The translations under genes and the position numbers were made by a program. From NCBI GenBank assembly GCA_030704615.1, contig CM060732.1, positions 79,006,171-79,070,170 on the forward strand: a stretch of 64,000 nt of DNA, read 5' to 3'. The notes beneath the pieces are model-generated. The model saw only the letters and a program-made list of their open reading frames with translations. It searched no databases and was not told the origin of the DNA. This stretch comes from Takakia lepidozioides. Lineage: Eukaryota; Streptophyta; Takakiopsida; Takakiales; Takakiaceae. Positions 22,211-32,274 of this stretch are shown piece after piece (within the stretch, counting starts at the first letter, position 1; the number at the start of each line of letters is the position of its first letter).

Positions 22211-25200
22211 TCATGATGTGCTCGAATGTTCCTTCACGAAGCAGAATGCCTAAAAGATAAGAGTCTGCAAAGAAGGAAAGGAGAACGTGAGAGGTGGCCT
22301 ACACGTACATGGGCAATTTTGGCGCAGAAATTGGCAGAACAGAGGAGAACCGTAGCATACCTTCTGTGTCGCGGCCCTTTGCCTTGAGGGCAGGGGGGGG
22401 GGGAGGTCGGGACACATGAGGGGTTGCCCCTGTGGTGGAGGCAACGGCAGCGATAGGTATGGGGGGCTGAAGCACCCTTGAGTGCCCAAGGCACCCAAGG
22501 AGGCGGAGGCGCTCACTAGGTGGAGCCCCGCACACCGGGTTGTGGTGGGGGTGGCTCCACAAGGGGTGGTGGTAGCTTAGCGGGACTTAGTGGGTGTGGC
22601 TTAGGACTCACCATGGGGGCGGAGACCTCGTGGTGGGAGTCGTGGGGAGTCTTGGGACTCATCACGGTCCATAGGGGCCGTGGTGAGTGGGCCAAGACTC
22701 ACCGCGACTCATCACCGGGAGTCGAGGGTTTTCGTGGTGGTTCGCCATAAAATGGCATGGCTGGTTGTGAAACCCCCGCAGACAGCTACAGAAGTATATA
22801 TAGGGAGTAGTAACCCCGAGAACGGTGCAAGCCCGTTGGTGACCAAAAACTAGTGAGTAAGCGAGCGAGCCGGAAAGCGACCAAAGAGTGGGGAGCTGTT
22901 CCGGACTGCCATCTACCAAAGGGAATTCCACTAGTTCCAAATAGGTGGAGGGTTTAGTGGGAAGCGAAGGGGGACCGTTATGTCCCGGTGAGCAGCCGAA
23001 GCTCCAAGTTGGCCCGGCGGCCAGGTTGGGAGTCAGGCGCGCGCATCAAAGCGAGTAACTATGACGTGAAGGGGAGCTTACCGAAGGGAGGTGACCATCG
23101 TTGAGAAGACCCAGCGTGTTGATGCAAGTCCCAGATCTTTTTCAGGATGGGTGCTGCACTTCTCCCCGTCCATACTTTGATATCATTCTCAGTGACTTCT
23201 CCATCGGATACTAGCACAACAACACAGCCGTCGTCGTCCAATATGTTGGTTGCGAACCTGAATGTGTGGCTCCAGTATCTTTCATTGTACTTGTTCCACC
23301 AGGGTAGTGAGCCCAGCCCCAGTATCTCCTGCCCATCCAGGATATCCACAAGGATCACGTCGATGGAGGCTTTCACCGCTCTGCCCCCGACTGTGCTCTT
23401 TTTGCCGTGGCTCATCGCCAGAAAATACTCCATCATCTTTGTGTAGCCGAGAGTGTCCTCCATATCATTGCCAGTGGCCTTCCTCTTCCCCTTCCCCTGG
23501 TGGGCCTCGATCGCCTTCCTCAATCTCGTTTTCTCCAGCCTTCTGGTCAAAGCAGTTAGGAAATTTTCATTAACACACTCCACAATTGTGGGTGTTTTGA
23601 GGACTTCCCTCGCAATGTGCACCGCACGGTAGGGTCTGCCAGGTGCATCCTCGTATAGTGATCTCTTTGCAGCCGAACCCCCGGATCGCTGGCCCTTGTG
23701 GATTTTCGGACGAGGTGTGGCCCCCTGGGTGTTATCCTGCTGGAAATCGTCGTTGGAATCCTCGTCATCTGGCTAACTATGTTGCTGCTTCTTCTTCTTG
23801 GGTGTGGGGGTCTTCGTCTCTTGCCCCTGTTTGCGCGTTCTTTTCTTCCTGTCCTTGGGTTGCTCAGCTGCCTACTTCTCCATTTGCTCCTTCGCCAACG
23901 CTGCCGCCTTGGCTGACTTTCTCAATGCTTTCTGCTTTGCTGCCTCCTCTGCTTTCAGTCTTTCCTCGTCCTCTGGTTAGGGATCCGATTGCGCCTTCAT
24001 AGCCCGGGCATTCGCTTCCTTCTTCAAGTTAACCTCCGAGAGGTCAACGGTCCCACTTGGGGGATCCACATACCAGGGACAGTCTACCAAATGCTCGGCA
24101 TGCCACTCCTTCGCCATTACTTATGTGTACATTGTATCACGACCTCCAGGTGTCCTCCACGCTAGGAAGAATGGTGGAACCCTTTGAATGGCTCCGGACG
24201 GAATGAGTGCAAAATTTATGTACCTGCAATCACAAGGCAGTTCAACAAAAATCATGCTACTGATGCATCATGCAAGAGGAAGTTATCAATGCATAAGGTA
24301 TTTCGGCACCGAAATACGCAGTGGACCGTGCCCCAATTACCCAGCACTCACATCTTGCAGATATATTTCGGCGCCGCAATACCCACCGCTGCTTAGCTAA
24401 ATCCTCAAACTGCAAATATGGGGATGCATTGGCAGCAGATTACCTGAACAGGACACGCATTGCCGCTTTGTCGGCACCCTCCTGCTCTTCGATGTATACG
24501 CTACGTCTTGCCTTTGCAATTTCTCTGAAAAAGAGGTTTGCAAAGCGCCCTCACCAGGACTGCACGTAGTTCTCCATTGTCTCCGGTTTCGTCCAATCGA
24601 TCTGTAACTTGAAAGTGGTGGTGTTGCAATCCAATTGCTCCTGGGCGTGGGTCAGTACTTGCAGCAGTGCAGGTTTCCAAAACATTCATGAATTTGAAAT
24701 TGCGATGATGTCCAACACACAGAAGAGGAGGAAATTATACCTGATGCCACCAAGTCATCACATTGAGCCAGTCGTTCATTTTGTCGTCTGTTGGCTCGAT
24801 GGGAAAGTGGTACAACAACTTCGTGTTTGTATGGCCGTTCCAGATTCGCAGCCACCTTGTTTGCATGGCCTAACATCGGTCAGACATAAGAACCTTATCA
24901 TGAGAATCGCGAGAAGACACAAAACAAGAACAAACACATGCTAACCTTCTCCGCCGGCTCAACACAAGACACTGCAATGTGATGAAGTTTCTCCATGGAC
25001 ATTTCCGGTTTCATGGGTCTGGAGTAATGCAGTCCTATCTCCGCTAGGAATTCGACACCAAGACCAGGGTCAGCGATTGCAACTTGCTTCACAAGTTTGG
25101 ACCTGTACTTGCTCCGTGATTGCCTCCCTACCTGCACAATGTGACTTTCTATCGACGCGTCCGCCTTGTTGGGGGCATCACTCTCAAAGAACTGCCTTTT

Positions 25201-26827
25201 GGCATAGGCCAAGTCATCCCTGATGTTCGTCTGCATTCCCATACCCAGCGGATACAGTCAGGCCACTGATCCCTGCAACAAATAGCATTAAATCGGGAAA
25301 TTTGAGATGAACCTCACTGAATAGAGGATCTCCACCATGGCGTCCAGTGTTGGTCGGTACCAGGTGCGATCCGCCTTCGCAAGGGACTTCCTGTACAGCT
25401 CGGGATTGAGGGATTTTTGGAAGTCCGTCAGCGGTGTTGTGCCCACTTCTTGCACTCTGTAGAGTGTATGTGCCAGATGAGTTTCCACGAAGGCCCTCTT
25501 TGTTACCCTGCCATGGAGAAAGAAAAAAAATGAACAACATGAAAATATGATAAAAAAATAACCAGATTTCGGCACAACAATCCAATTTCCAGTTCATAGA
25601 GTGCATGACAGTCAAGAACATTGTCTATTTTGGCGCCGCAATAGGTAGTACACAAGGATGTAGTTGTATACTTATAGATTTATATCCGCCATGGCACCCT
25701 TCAGCAGTCCTCTGTCCCTAACGTCCACCTTCACGACAATGCAGTCCACCATGTAATGCCAATTGATATCTTGCGGATGCATTTCAGCAATGTACTCTGT
25801 CCAGGCAAGCATCCTGTGGTTCCCGTCCCAAACGAAGAACATCTTCCCTGCCATGTGTGCGAATGTGGGATTAGTCTTCAGAGAGGCTTCAAACTCAACA
25901 TTTACAGTGTGCCAGTGGGGGCTCCAATTCTGAAACTCCTCTGCAGAGGGGCCCCTTGTGACACCCTGGTCATTCTCAATGGAAACGTAGAATGCTACCG
26001 ACCCCCGTCTGTACCCCTCTCTGAAGTTGTGCTTCAGTCGATCGATGTCCCCTGGCAGTGCTTGCCTTACAACTAAAAAGCTAACCATGCGACACAAAAG
26101 AACTTTGAGGTTCTCCGGCCAGTTTCTTACTTCTATCACCTCTCTCACTTCTCTCACCCCTCTCACCTGCCTGTCTACTGTCCTGGAGGTTTTGCTCCTC
26201 CGCAAGCTCCAGTAGGTTCTGATCTCCTGGGAAGTCGTCAAGTCGCACCACGTTGTCATCTTCTGCTTCTGTCAGCTCAATGGGCCGTCCTTCTGCAGAT
26301 CCGAGTCTGACATCTCCAGCGGCCTCCACCGCATCCGTGTTTTCTGAAACTGCCTGCAAACCCAATATCTCCGCTTCCAGTCTCCCAAGTGGTTTTACTG
26401 GCGAAGCCATGGGCTCATTTTGCTTCCTCGGCTTCCAGACTCTAGGTGGGCTTTTCTGAGGCGATTTCTGAGGTGTTCTCTGAGGAGTCGCCTGCCTCGA
26501 TGCACTTCCACCTTGCGAGCGCAACACCCGGGCAGGAGTATCCAAAGTTGACTGTGTTGGCTCGCCCCTTTGCGATCCCTCCCCAGCTCCCATCTCAAAC
26601 AAACAGGAAAACATGACACACTGCACGCCAAAAAAAAGGTGTAAATGAATAGTGCGTATGGAGTGCTTCACATCCGCGAAGCAGGAATCTCTCACTGGTG
26701 GGCGATCCGAGTCTCCGAATAACGAGGTCTGCATTTTCTGCATGAGACGGAGCTTAAGTCGTATCGTCGGCGGCTTCCCAAAATCCCGCGTCCTTCTTCT
26801 CTGCGCCGGAGTCGCCTGACCTTCCAC
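22211..26827 (-). pseudogene. copy A: ParB/Srx-like + permuted methyltransferase-like gene
   Basis: Exon pieces in order (minus strand) are: 26827-about 26133 (disordered, Pro/Ser/Glu-rich); about 26074-25672 with ParB/sulfiredoxin-type motif FFVWDGNHRMLAW; about 25510-25335 (TKRAFVETHLAHTLYRV); about 25268-24945; about 24866-24745 (MQTRWLRIWNGHTNTKLYHF); about 24660-24447; about 24225-23105 with HLVDCPWYVDPPSG, a Lys-rich linker and the methyltransferase-like half (DVILVDILDG ... LDDDGCVVVLV); and a last piece at 22264-22211 homologous to copy B. A 58-nt intron, or a frameshift, is needed to join the first two. In-frame stops lie at 25672, 24551, 24121, 23977, 23872 and 23773. Most fit CAA/CAG/CGA changing to TAA/TAG/TGA. 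An LTR-like repeat (R1 copy 2) sits in its last visible intron. The motif I exon is not found on this copy. Confidence 0.6.
22367..23093 (+). repeat. LTR-like repeat R1, copy 2
   Basis: It starts TGTCGCGGCCC and is nearly identical, over about 700 bases, to the inverse of 26890-27609. It contains a TATA-like TATATATAGGGAG near 22795. Its right end stops at GAGGTG without the CGCGACA terminus seen in the other copies, so a few terminal bases are lost or altered. It lies inside an intron of pseudogene A. Confidence 0.75.
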
Positions 26828-26889
26828 AAACTCTATCTATCACTATGCTGCATAAGGAGAGGAAACGCAGCAGAATGTCACTGCAGAAG

Positions 26890-27609
26890 TGTCGCGCACC
26901 TCACTTCGGTAAGCTCCCCCTTCAAGTCATAGTTACTCGCTTTGATGCGCGCGCCTGACTCCCAACCTGGCCGCCCGGGCCAACTTGGAGCTTCGACTGC
27001 TCACCGGGACATAACGGTCCCCCTTCGCTTCCCTCTAAACCCTCCACCTATTTGGGACTAAGGAGAATTCCCTTTGATAGATGGCAGTCCGGAACAGCTC
27101 CCCACTCTTTGGTCGCTTTCCGGCTCGTTCGCTTACTCACTAGTTTTTGGTCACCAACGGGCTTGCACCGTTCTCGGGGTTACTACTCCCTATATATACT
27201 TCTGTAGCTGTCCGCGGGGGTTTCATAACCAGCCATGCCATTTTATGGCGAACCACCACGAAAACCCTCGACTCCCGGTGATGAGTCGCGGTGAGTCTTG
27301 GCCCACTCACCACGGCCCCTATGGACCGTGATGAGTCCCAAGACTCCCCACGACTCCCACCACGAGGTCTCCGCCCCCATGGTGAGTCCTATGCCACCCC
27401 CACTAAGTCCCGCTACCACCCCTTGTGGAGCCACCCCCACCGCAACCCGGTGTGCGGGGCTCCACCTAGTGAGCGCCTCCGCCTCCTTGGGTGCCTTGGG
27501 CACTCAAGGGTGCTTCAACCCCCCATACCTATCGCTGCCACTGTCCCCACCACAGGGGCAGCCCCTCATGTGTCCCGACCCCCTGCCCTCAAGGCAAAGG
27601 GCCGCGACA
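26890..27609 (-). repeat. LTR-like repeat R1, copy 3, solo-LTR with TSD
   Basis: Read on the minus strand it begins TGTCGCGG and ends GCGCGACA (TG...CA). It is 720 bp long and is bordered on both sides by the 5-bp direct repeat AGAAG (26885-26889 and 27610-27614). A 5-bp duplication with TG...CA ends and an internal TATA-like box are what a solo LTR leaves. It is inserted between the 5' end of pseudogene A and fragment C. Confidence 0.75.
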
Positions 27610-27689
27610 AGAAGGGCAAGGAACAAGAGAGCGAAGCGGTGGAACATGCAACCACTATGCACGAGCAGATGCGTAAGCAACCACGTCTC

Positions 27690-27995
27690 CCGAAGCGTTG
27701 TCACCGTTACGTCAAGCAGGCAGACTTGTTGATTCCACAGTTGATCCACTGGAGTATAACGTCTTATTCAACCATGTGGGAGAGAAGGACATGCTTTGTG
27801 ATTTATCGAGCAAGCCTTGGAGGTATGGCAGGACCAGGAGTCCTGCATTCATCCATACGCTCATGGAAACGTGTACGGATGTTGAAGGCAGGGTCCTCGA
27901 CGTCACTGCTAATACATGTGCGCCTTCTGTACAGGTACATACGCGATGCCTTCCTTTCAAGTCCTTGCATTTCAGGATGTTAGAGGCCTCATGTG
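27690..27995 (+). pseudogene. copy C: methyltransferase-like C-terminal fragment
   Basis: The frame reads GRLVDSTVDPLEYNVLFNHV, then KPWRYGRTRSPAFIHTLMET, then VLDVTANT. It is closely similar to copy B exon 29644-29865 (KPWRYSRTRSPAFIQTLMET, ILDLTCGTG). This is the segment expected to hold motifs X and I of a beta-class amino-methyltransferase. The motif I glycines are lost here (TANT for TCGTG), and no downstream exon follows. It is a fragment, divergently oriented to copy A and about 400 bases upstream of copy B. Confidence 0.6.
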
Positions 27996-28014
27996 GCGCA
28001 TAAAAATTGGTCCT

Positions 28015-28380
28015 TGGAAAAATGGCGCCGAATTTCCAAGTTCTGGGACTTAGCCATTTTCGGGCCGGACCTGGGAAAATGGCGCTGAATTTCTAGTTCA
28101 GGGCTCCCAAAATGGCTAAGTCCCTAGGGTGGCTGGCACCGAAAACCGAAATTCGGCGCCATTTTTCCAATTCCAGGGCCAGTCAGTTCAGGGACTTAGC
28201 CATTTTTGGCCCGGACCTGGGAAAATGGCGCCGAATTTCCAGTTCAGGGCTCCCAAAATGGCTGTCCCTAGCGTGGCTAGCACTGAAAACCGAAATTCGG
28301 CGCCATTTTTCCAGTTCTAGGCCCAGTTAGTTCCGCCCCAACCTGGGAAAATGGTGCCGAATTTCCAGTTCAGGGACCTC
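28015..28380. repeat. tandem/inverted repeats with GGCGCCGAATTTCC
   Basis: Three units of about 140-170 bases contain AAAATGGCGCCGAATTTCCAG facing CCGAAATTCGGCGCCATTTTT. The units also share GGGACTTAGCCATTTT. They could form alternating hairpins and occupy what corresponds to an intron just upstream of the first surviving exon of copy B. Confidence 0.7.
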
Positions 28381-28404
28381 ATTCTGTGTTTTTCATGAAT
28401 GCAG

Positions 28405-30740
28405 GTACTGCAAGTTCTCCCTTTTGGAGAAAGGTCATCTGTCTTTCGAGCCACCATTCTTCCTGGCATGGAGGAACCCTGGGGCTGACTCCATGTACAC
28501 TGACGTATTGTGAAGGAGTGGCATCTGGAACATTTACGTGATTGCCCTTGGTATGTGGACCTTCCGCCCGGCTCGCTCGACCCATCCGAGTTTCAATTGA
28601 AGCTGGATGCTAAGGCCCGACGAAACCGGGCTCCGCTGCCTCCGCTGGGTCCAAAAGAGGCAAAAGCGCTTGCGAACTCCAGGAAAGCGGCAGAGCTTGC
28701 TCAGGCAGGAATTCAGGAGAAATTGAATGAGAAGAATAAAGGCCAAAGGAAAAGGACAAGGAAACAGGTGAGTACAGTAACACCCAAAAAACAGAAAACC
28801 ATCGGGCATCAGAGGAGGCGCAGGAGGGGACCCAAGGGAGTGACTCGGACGACGACTTTGTTCAAGGTCCTGCGACTGCTGCTACCAAGTCACCGGTCGT
28901 CCGGGTTCCCAAGTCAGTTCGGAGTGGGACTGGCTCTGCCAAGAAGTTGGCATTTGAGGGCAAGCCTACACGGCAGTATTCGGCGGTGACGTTTACGCAC
29001 AGGCCAAAGCTAGAACCTCCAACCATCATCCAATGCGTCAATGAGAGCTTCCTTGACGCTCTCGCTGCCAGGGCGAAGAAGGTGGCACACAGCAAGTCTC
29101 TGGCGGAGCAGAAGGGGAAAGCCAAGAAGAGGGCTGCCGGTACAGAGCCTAAAGACACCCCTGGTTTTGAAGCCATGATGGAATTCTTCACGGCTGTGAG
29201 CACGGATTGCAAGAGCACTCGGGGGGGGGTTGAGGTGGAGAGAGCTTGCGATATGATTCTCCTCGACATTCCAGATGGGGAGCTGCTGGAGGGCCTGGAT
29301 GGTGTGCCCAACTGGAACAAGTTTACTGAGGACTACTGGAAAGCCGAGTTTGGGCTGGTGGGGATGCTCTTGGATGACGGTGGATGTGTGGTTGTCCTTG
29401 CCACAAGAGGGAAGACCACAGAGAATGCGGTGGCAAGATGGACACCGAAAAGTGTCACCCCGGTCCTCCTCAGAAAATGGTTCTGCATCAATACACAGGG
29501 GTTGCGAACAGAGGGCCAAAGTGTAAGTTATCAATCTATTGCATTCACCTCATATTGTGGTGTATCTAAACTAGATCCCGAAGTTGATCCCTCTTTTGTT
29601 GGATGTGCAGACATTGGTGTTTGAGGCATATTGCTTTGTGAAGAGTTCAAATTCCGCAACGACGGTCATCTTGTTGATGCCGCTGTGGACCTTGTTACCT
29701 ACGATGTCCTCTACAACTATGTGCCCCACTCCAGTATGCCGAAGGACACAAAGACAGGCAAACCGTGGCGGTACAGCCGGACCCGGAGCCCTGCTTTCAT
29801 CCAAACCCTCATGGAGACGTGCTCGGATGTCCAAGGGCAGATTCTTGACCTCACATGTGGCACGGGTAAGCCTTCACGTGCTCAGTTTGTCCCCTGGCCC
29901 GATTGCAATTGCATGCCGCAAGCTATTAACCGTCCGCTTTGTTCCTCAGGTGCTTCAATGTGGGTAGGGACGTTGTCCGACAGACATGTATTCGCCTTCG
30001 AGCCAGATACTGCCCTCCACAACTCGGAACTTGCAGCGGCTGAACGTTTGTCCAAAGAGGAAGAGACATGCTCGGAGGATGAGGAAAAATCCGAGAAGGA
30101 GCAGGGGGATGAACAAGTTGGGATCGAGGCCGAGGAGCCCCCGGTTTACGAGTGAGTGGTCGCATTGTAAGTTGCCTCCAGATTTTGTGAGGCACCTCCC
30201 TTCGCTCTCTTATTTCATTGAAAACCCTTTCTGCTTCTGCTGGTATTGACATTCTTGAAATGGATTTGTTCTTACTGTAGGATGCCAAGTACTGCAGGAG
30301 GGACGTCTACACCGGAGTTCATGGGCAGGAGGAACGTGCCTTTTTTTTCCAGGGGGGATTTCATGCCTAGTCCAGAAAGGGACTACATCCTTCCTACTTA
30401 TGCTGCCCGGCTTGCTTCGGTGTCCATTAGGAGGTGTTCCGAACCTAGTCGTGTACAGCAGATTTTAGACGAGGCAAGCCTCAAGAAAATGAAGATGAGG
30501 GAGGAGGCAGCAGCTATTAGAGCCCGTCGGGCTCATAGATTTGTCTTGGATTTTGCTGAGGAAAGTGGGGGAGAAGAGGCAGAAGATTCCCAGGAGGTGA
30601 GGTGGACAGTCCCCCAAGGAGTGGACGAAATTTTTGAGAGGCATAGTGCAACCGATGCATCACAGAGCTCGGAGGATGGGGGGGATGAGGGGGATGAGGA
30701 AGAAGGAGGGCCAAGTTCCTCGGAAGGTGTAGGAGAGTAG
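28405..30740 (+). pseudogene. copy B: permuted methyltransferase-like gene, 5'-truncated
   Basis: Exon pieces are 28405-29522, about 29611-29865, about 29950-30150 and 30281-30740. The order of motifs is HLRDCPWYVDLPPG; a Lys-rich linker; the half with DMILLDIPDGE and MLLDDGGCVVVLATRG (position of motifs IV-V); then KPWRYSRTRSPAFIQTLMET (motif X-like) and LDLTCGTG split by a phase-1 intron from GASMWVGTLSDRHVFAFEPD (motifs I-II); then an acidic tail. IV before X-I is the beta-class DNA amino-methyltransferase order. The catalytic tetrapeptide position reads DIPD rather than DPPY/SPPW. The ParB-like part is missing. One-base frame changes occur near 28507, 28790-28830 and 29643. Apart from these the methyltransferase half is open, so errors in the sequence cannot be excluded. 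The tail ends in TAG at 30738. Confidence 0.55.
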
Positions 30741-30803
30741 TTCCCATTCCTGCTATGTCAGTTATGACACACTTGTATAGACGTGGCTTGCCACAAAATT
30801 TGC

Positions 30804-30809
30804 AATAAA
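30804..30809 (+). terminator. AATAAA polyadenylation signal after copy B
   Basis: A canonical AATAAA lies 64 bases after the stop codon of copy B. Confidence 0.4.
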
Positions 30810-31416
30810 ATGTTGCATTTCATTGCTATGACGAGTCCACATGACCCTATTTCCGTGCCTCATAACCCTATTTCCGTGGACACACAATGGCCCGCTCATG
30901 GTTTTTTTTTTTTCCGCTCATGCTCATGCCGCTCATGAAATAGCAGCCCCCACAAATTGTTCACATCAACTCAATTTCACGAAGATCATCTTATAAAAAA
31001 ATAAATCTGCTCACAATGAAGAGCTCTAGGCTAACAGAAACCTACAAGAAGAATTTAAAATGCAAAACAAAATTCAAGATATGAATGTCGTCTTGACCTA
31101 ATAGAATCAATTTAATGTATTGATCCGGCCTATGGAAGGTACTATTCCAATAGGCAAAATCCCTCGGCCTCCATCGAAGCTAGGGTAGGGGGAAGCGGAC
31201 CTTGTGTCTGTATCCGATTATTGCGAAGTGGAAAAGAATTGCTCAAGATAATCTTTTGCATGGACTCAATGGTGTCGCCCCAAAATATGTGTCTATATCC
31301 AATTGCAGCGAAGTCGAGGGAGTCCGCTCGATGGACTCAATGGTGTCACCCAAGAAAATCATTCCACTTGTTCCGGATATGATTGAGTAGAGGTATCAAC
31401 AAGATCTTGTCCGGCA

Positions 31417-31442
31417 GAGAGAGAGAGAGAGAGAGAGAGAGA
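31417..31442. repeat. (GA)n microsatellite
   Basis: About 12 GA units. Confidence 0.85.
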
Positions 31443-32251
31443 AGACTCCGGCCGAAACCGAAGCCAAGTTTCGCCTCACAGCTACTGCCCCTTTTTGGGG
31501 GTGGGCGAATGACAAGACCAATGAATATTGAAACTGCTTGCATGGTATGGCTTCTTGCATCGTATTATCGGCTCTTATCTTCACCCCCTCCACCTCGTTC
31601 CTCACAACCTCCACCTCTTTCTACACTCCCTTCAATGGATCCAGTGGGCTTTGATATCCGGAATACATTCGGATATCCCGGATCTCAACCGAATATAATA
31701 AGGCTTAAAGAAAAAAAAATTAAAATAAATAAATAAATGATATACAAGGCGTCCTCATTTTTTTTGTAAAATTAAAATTAAATTCAAATGTAATATTATA
31801 TTACAGGTATCCTAATTTAATTATCCGGATCAATCTATAACCGCGGGATATTGTAATCTGAATATCCGGGCTTATTTATATCTGACAGATTTTAGAAAAA
31901 ATCTATTATGCACAACCGGCAGATAAAAGAAATTCAGATTATTTTAATATCCGGATCCGCTGGATATATTCCTCTCTAATTTGGGATCTGGTGGAGATTA
32001 AGAAAAGCTAAGAACTGCCCAACACTGGTTAGGACTAAGAAACCATGATGATTTGCAAAGATTCTAAGAGACAGATAAAATATAATTGAAATAAAAATAA
32101 AAATACTGAATACCGGAAAAAATTTGCATATATTAAAACAACAAGAGCATTGTTCAAGAAATCAGACATAAAATCAAAATGTAAACAAACTAAAATTTGT
32201 TCAACTTTAACTAAAAAGAAAAAGACATAATGATATTAATAAAGAGTCAAT

Positions 32252-32274
32252 ATATATATATATATATATATATA
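32252..32274. repeat. (TA)n microsatellite
   Basis: About 11 TA units. Confidence 0.85.

Noticed and set aside
22520-22750. Gly-rich ORFs in R1 repeats (also 27291-27983)
   Set aside because: They are low-complexity frames in a GC-rich LTR-like repeat, differing between copies.
22367-27690. Recombination between the inverted R1 repeats flipped the 5' part of copy A away from fragment C, so A and C were one gene
   Set aside because: R1 copy 3 has the same AGAAG on both sides, so its flanks were contiguous before insertion. An inversion through the repeats would have separated them. Copy A also has its own next exon at 22264.
31636-32035. Second hAT-like element with CAGTG ends
   Set aside because: The ends CAGTGGGC and CAACACTGG are only weakly matched and no 8-bp flanking duplication is present.
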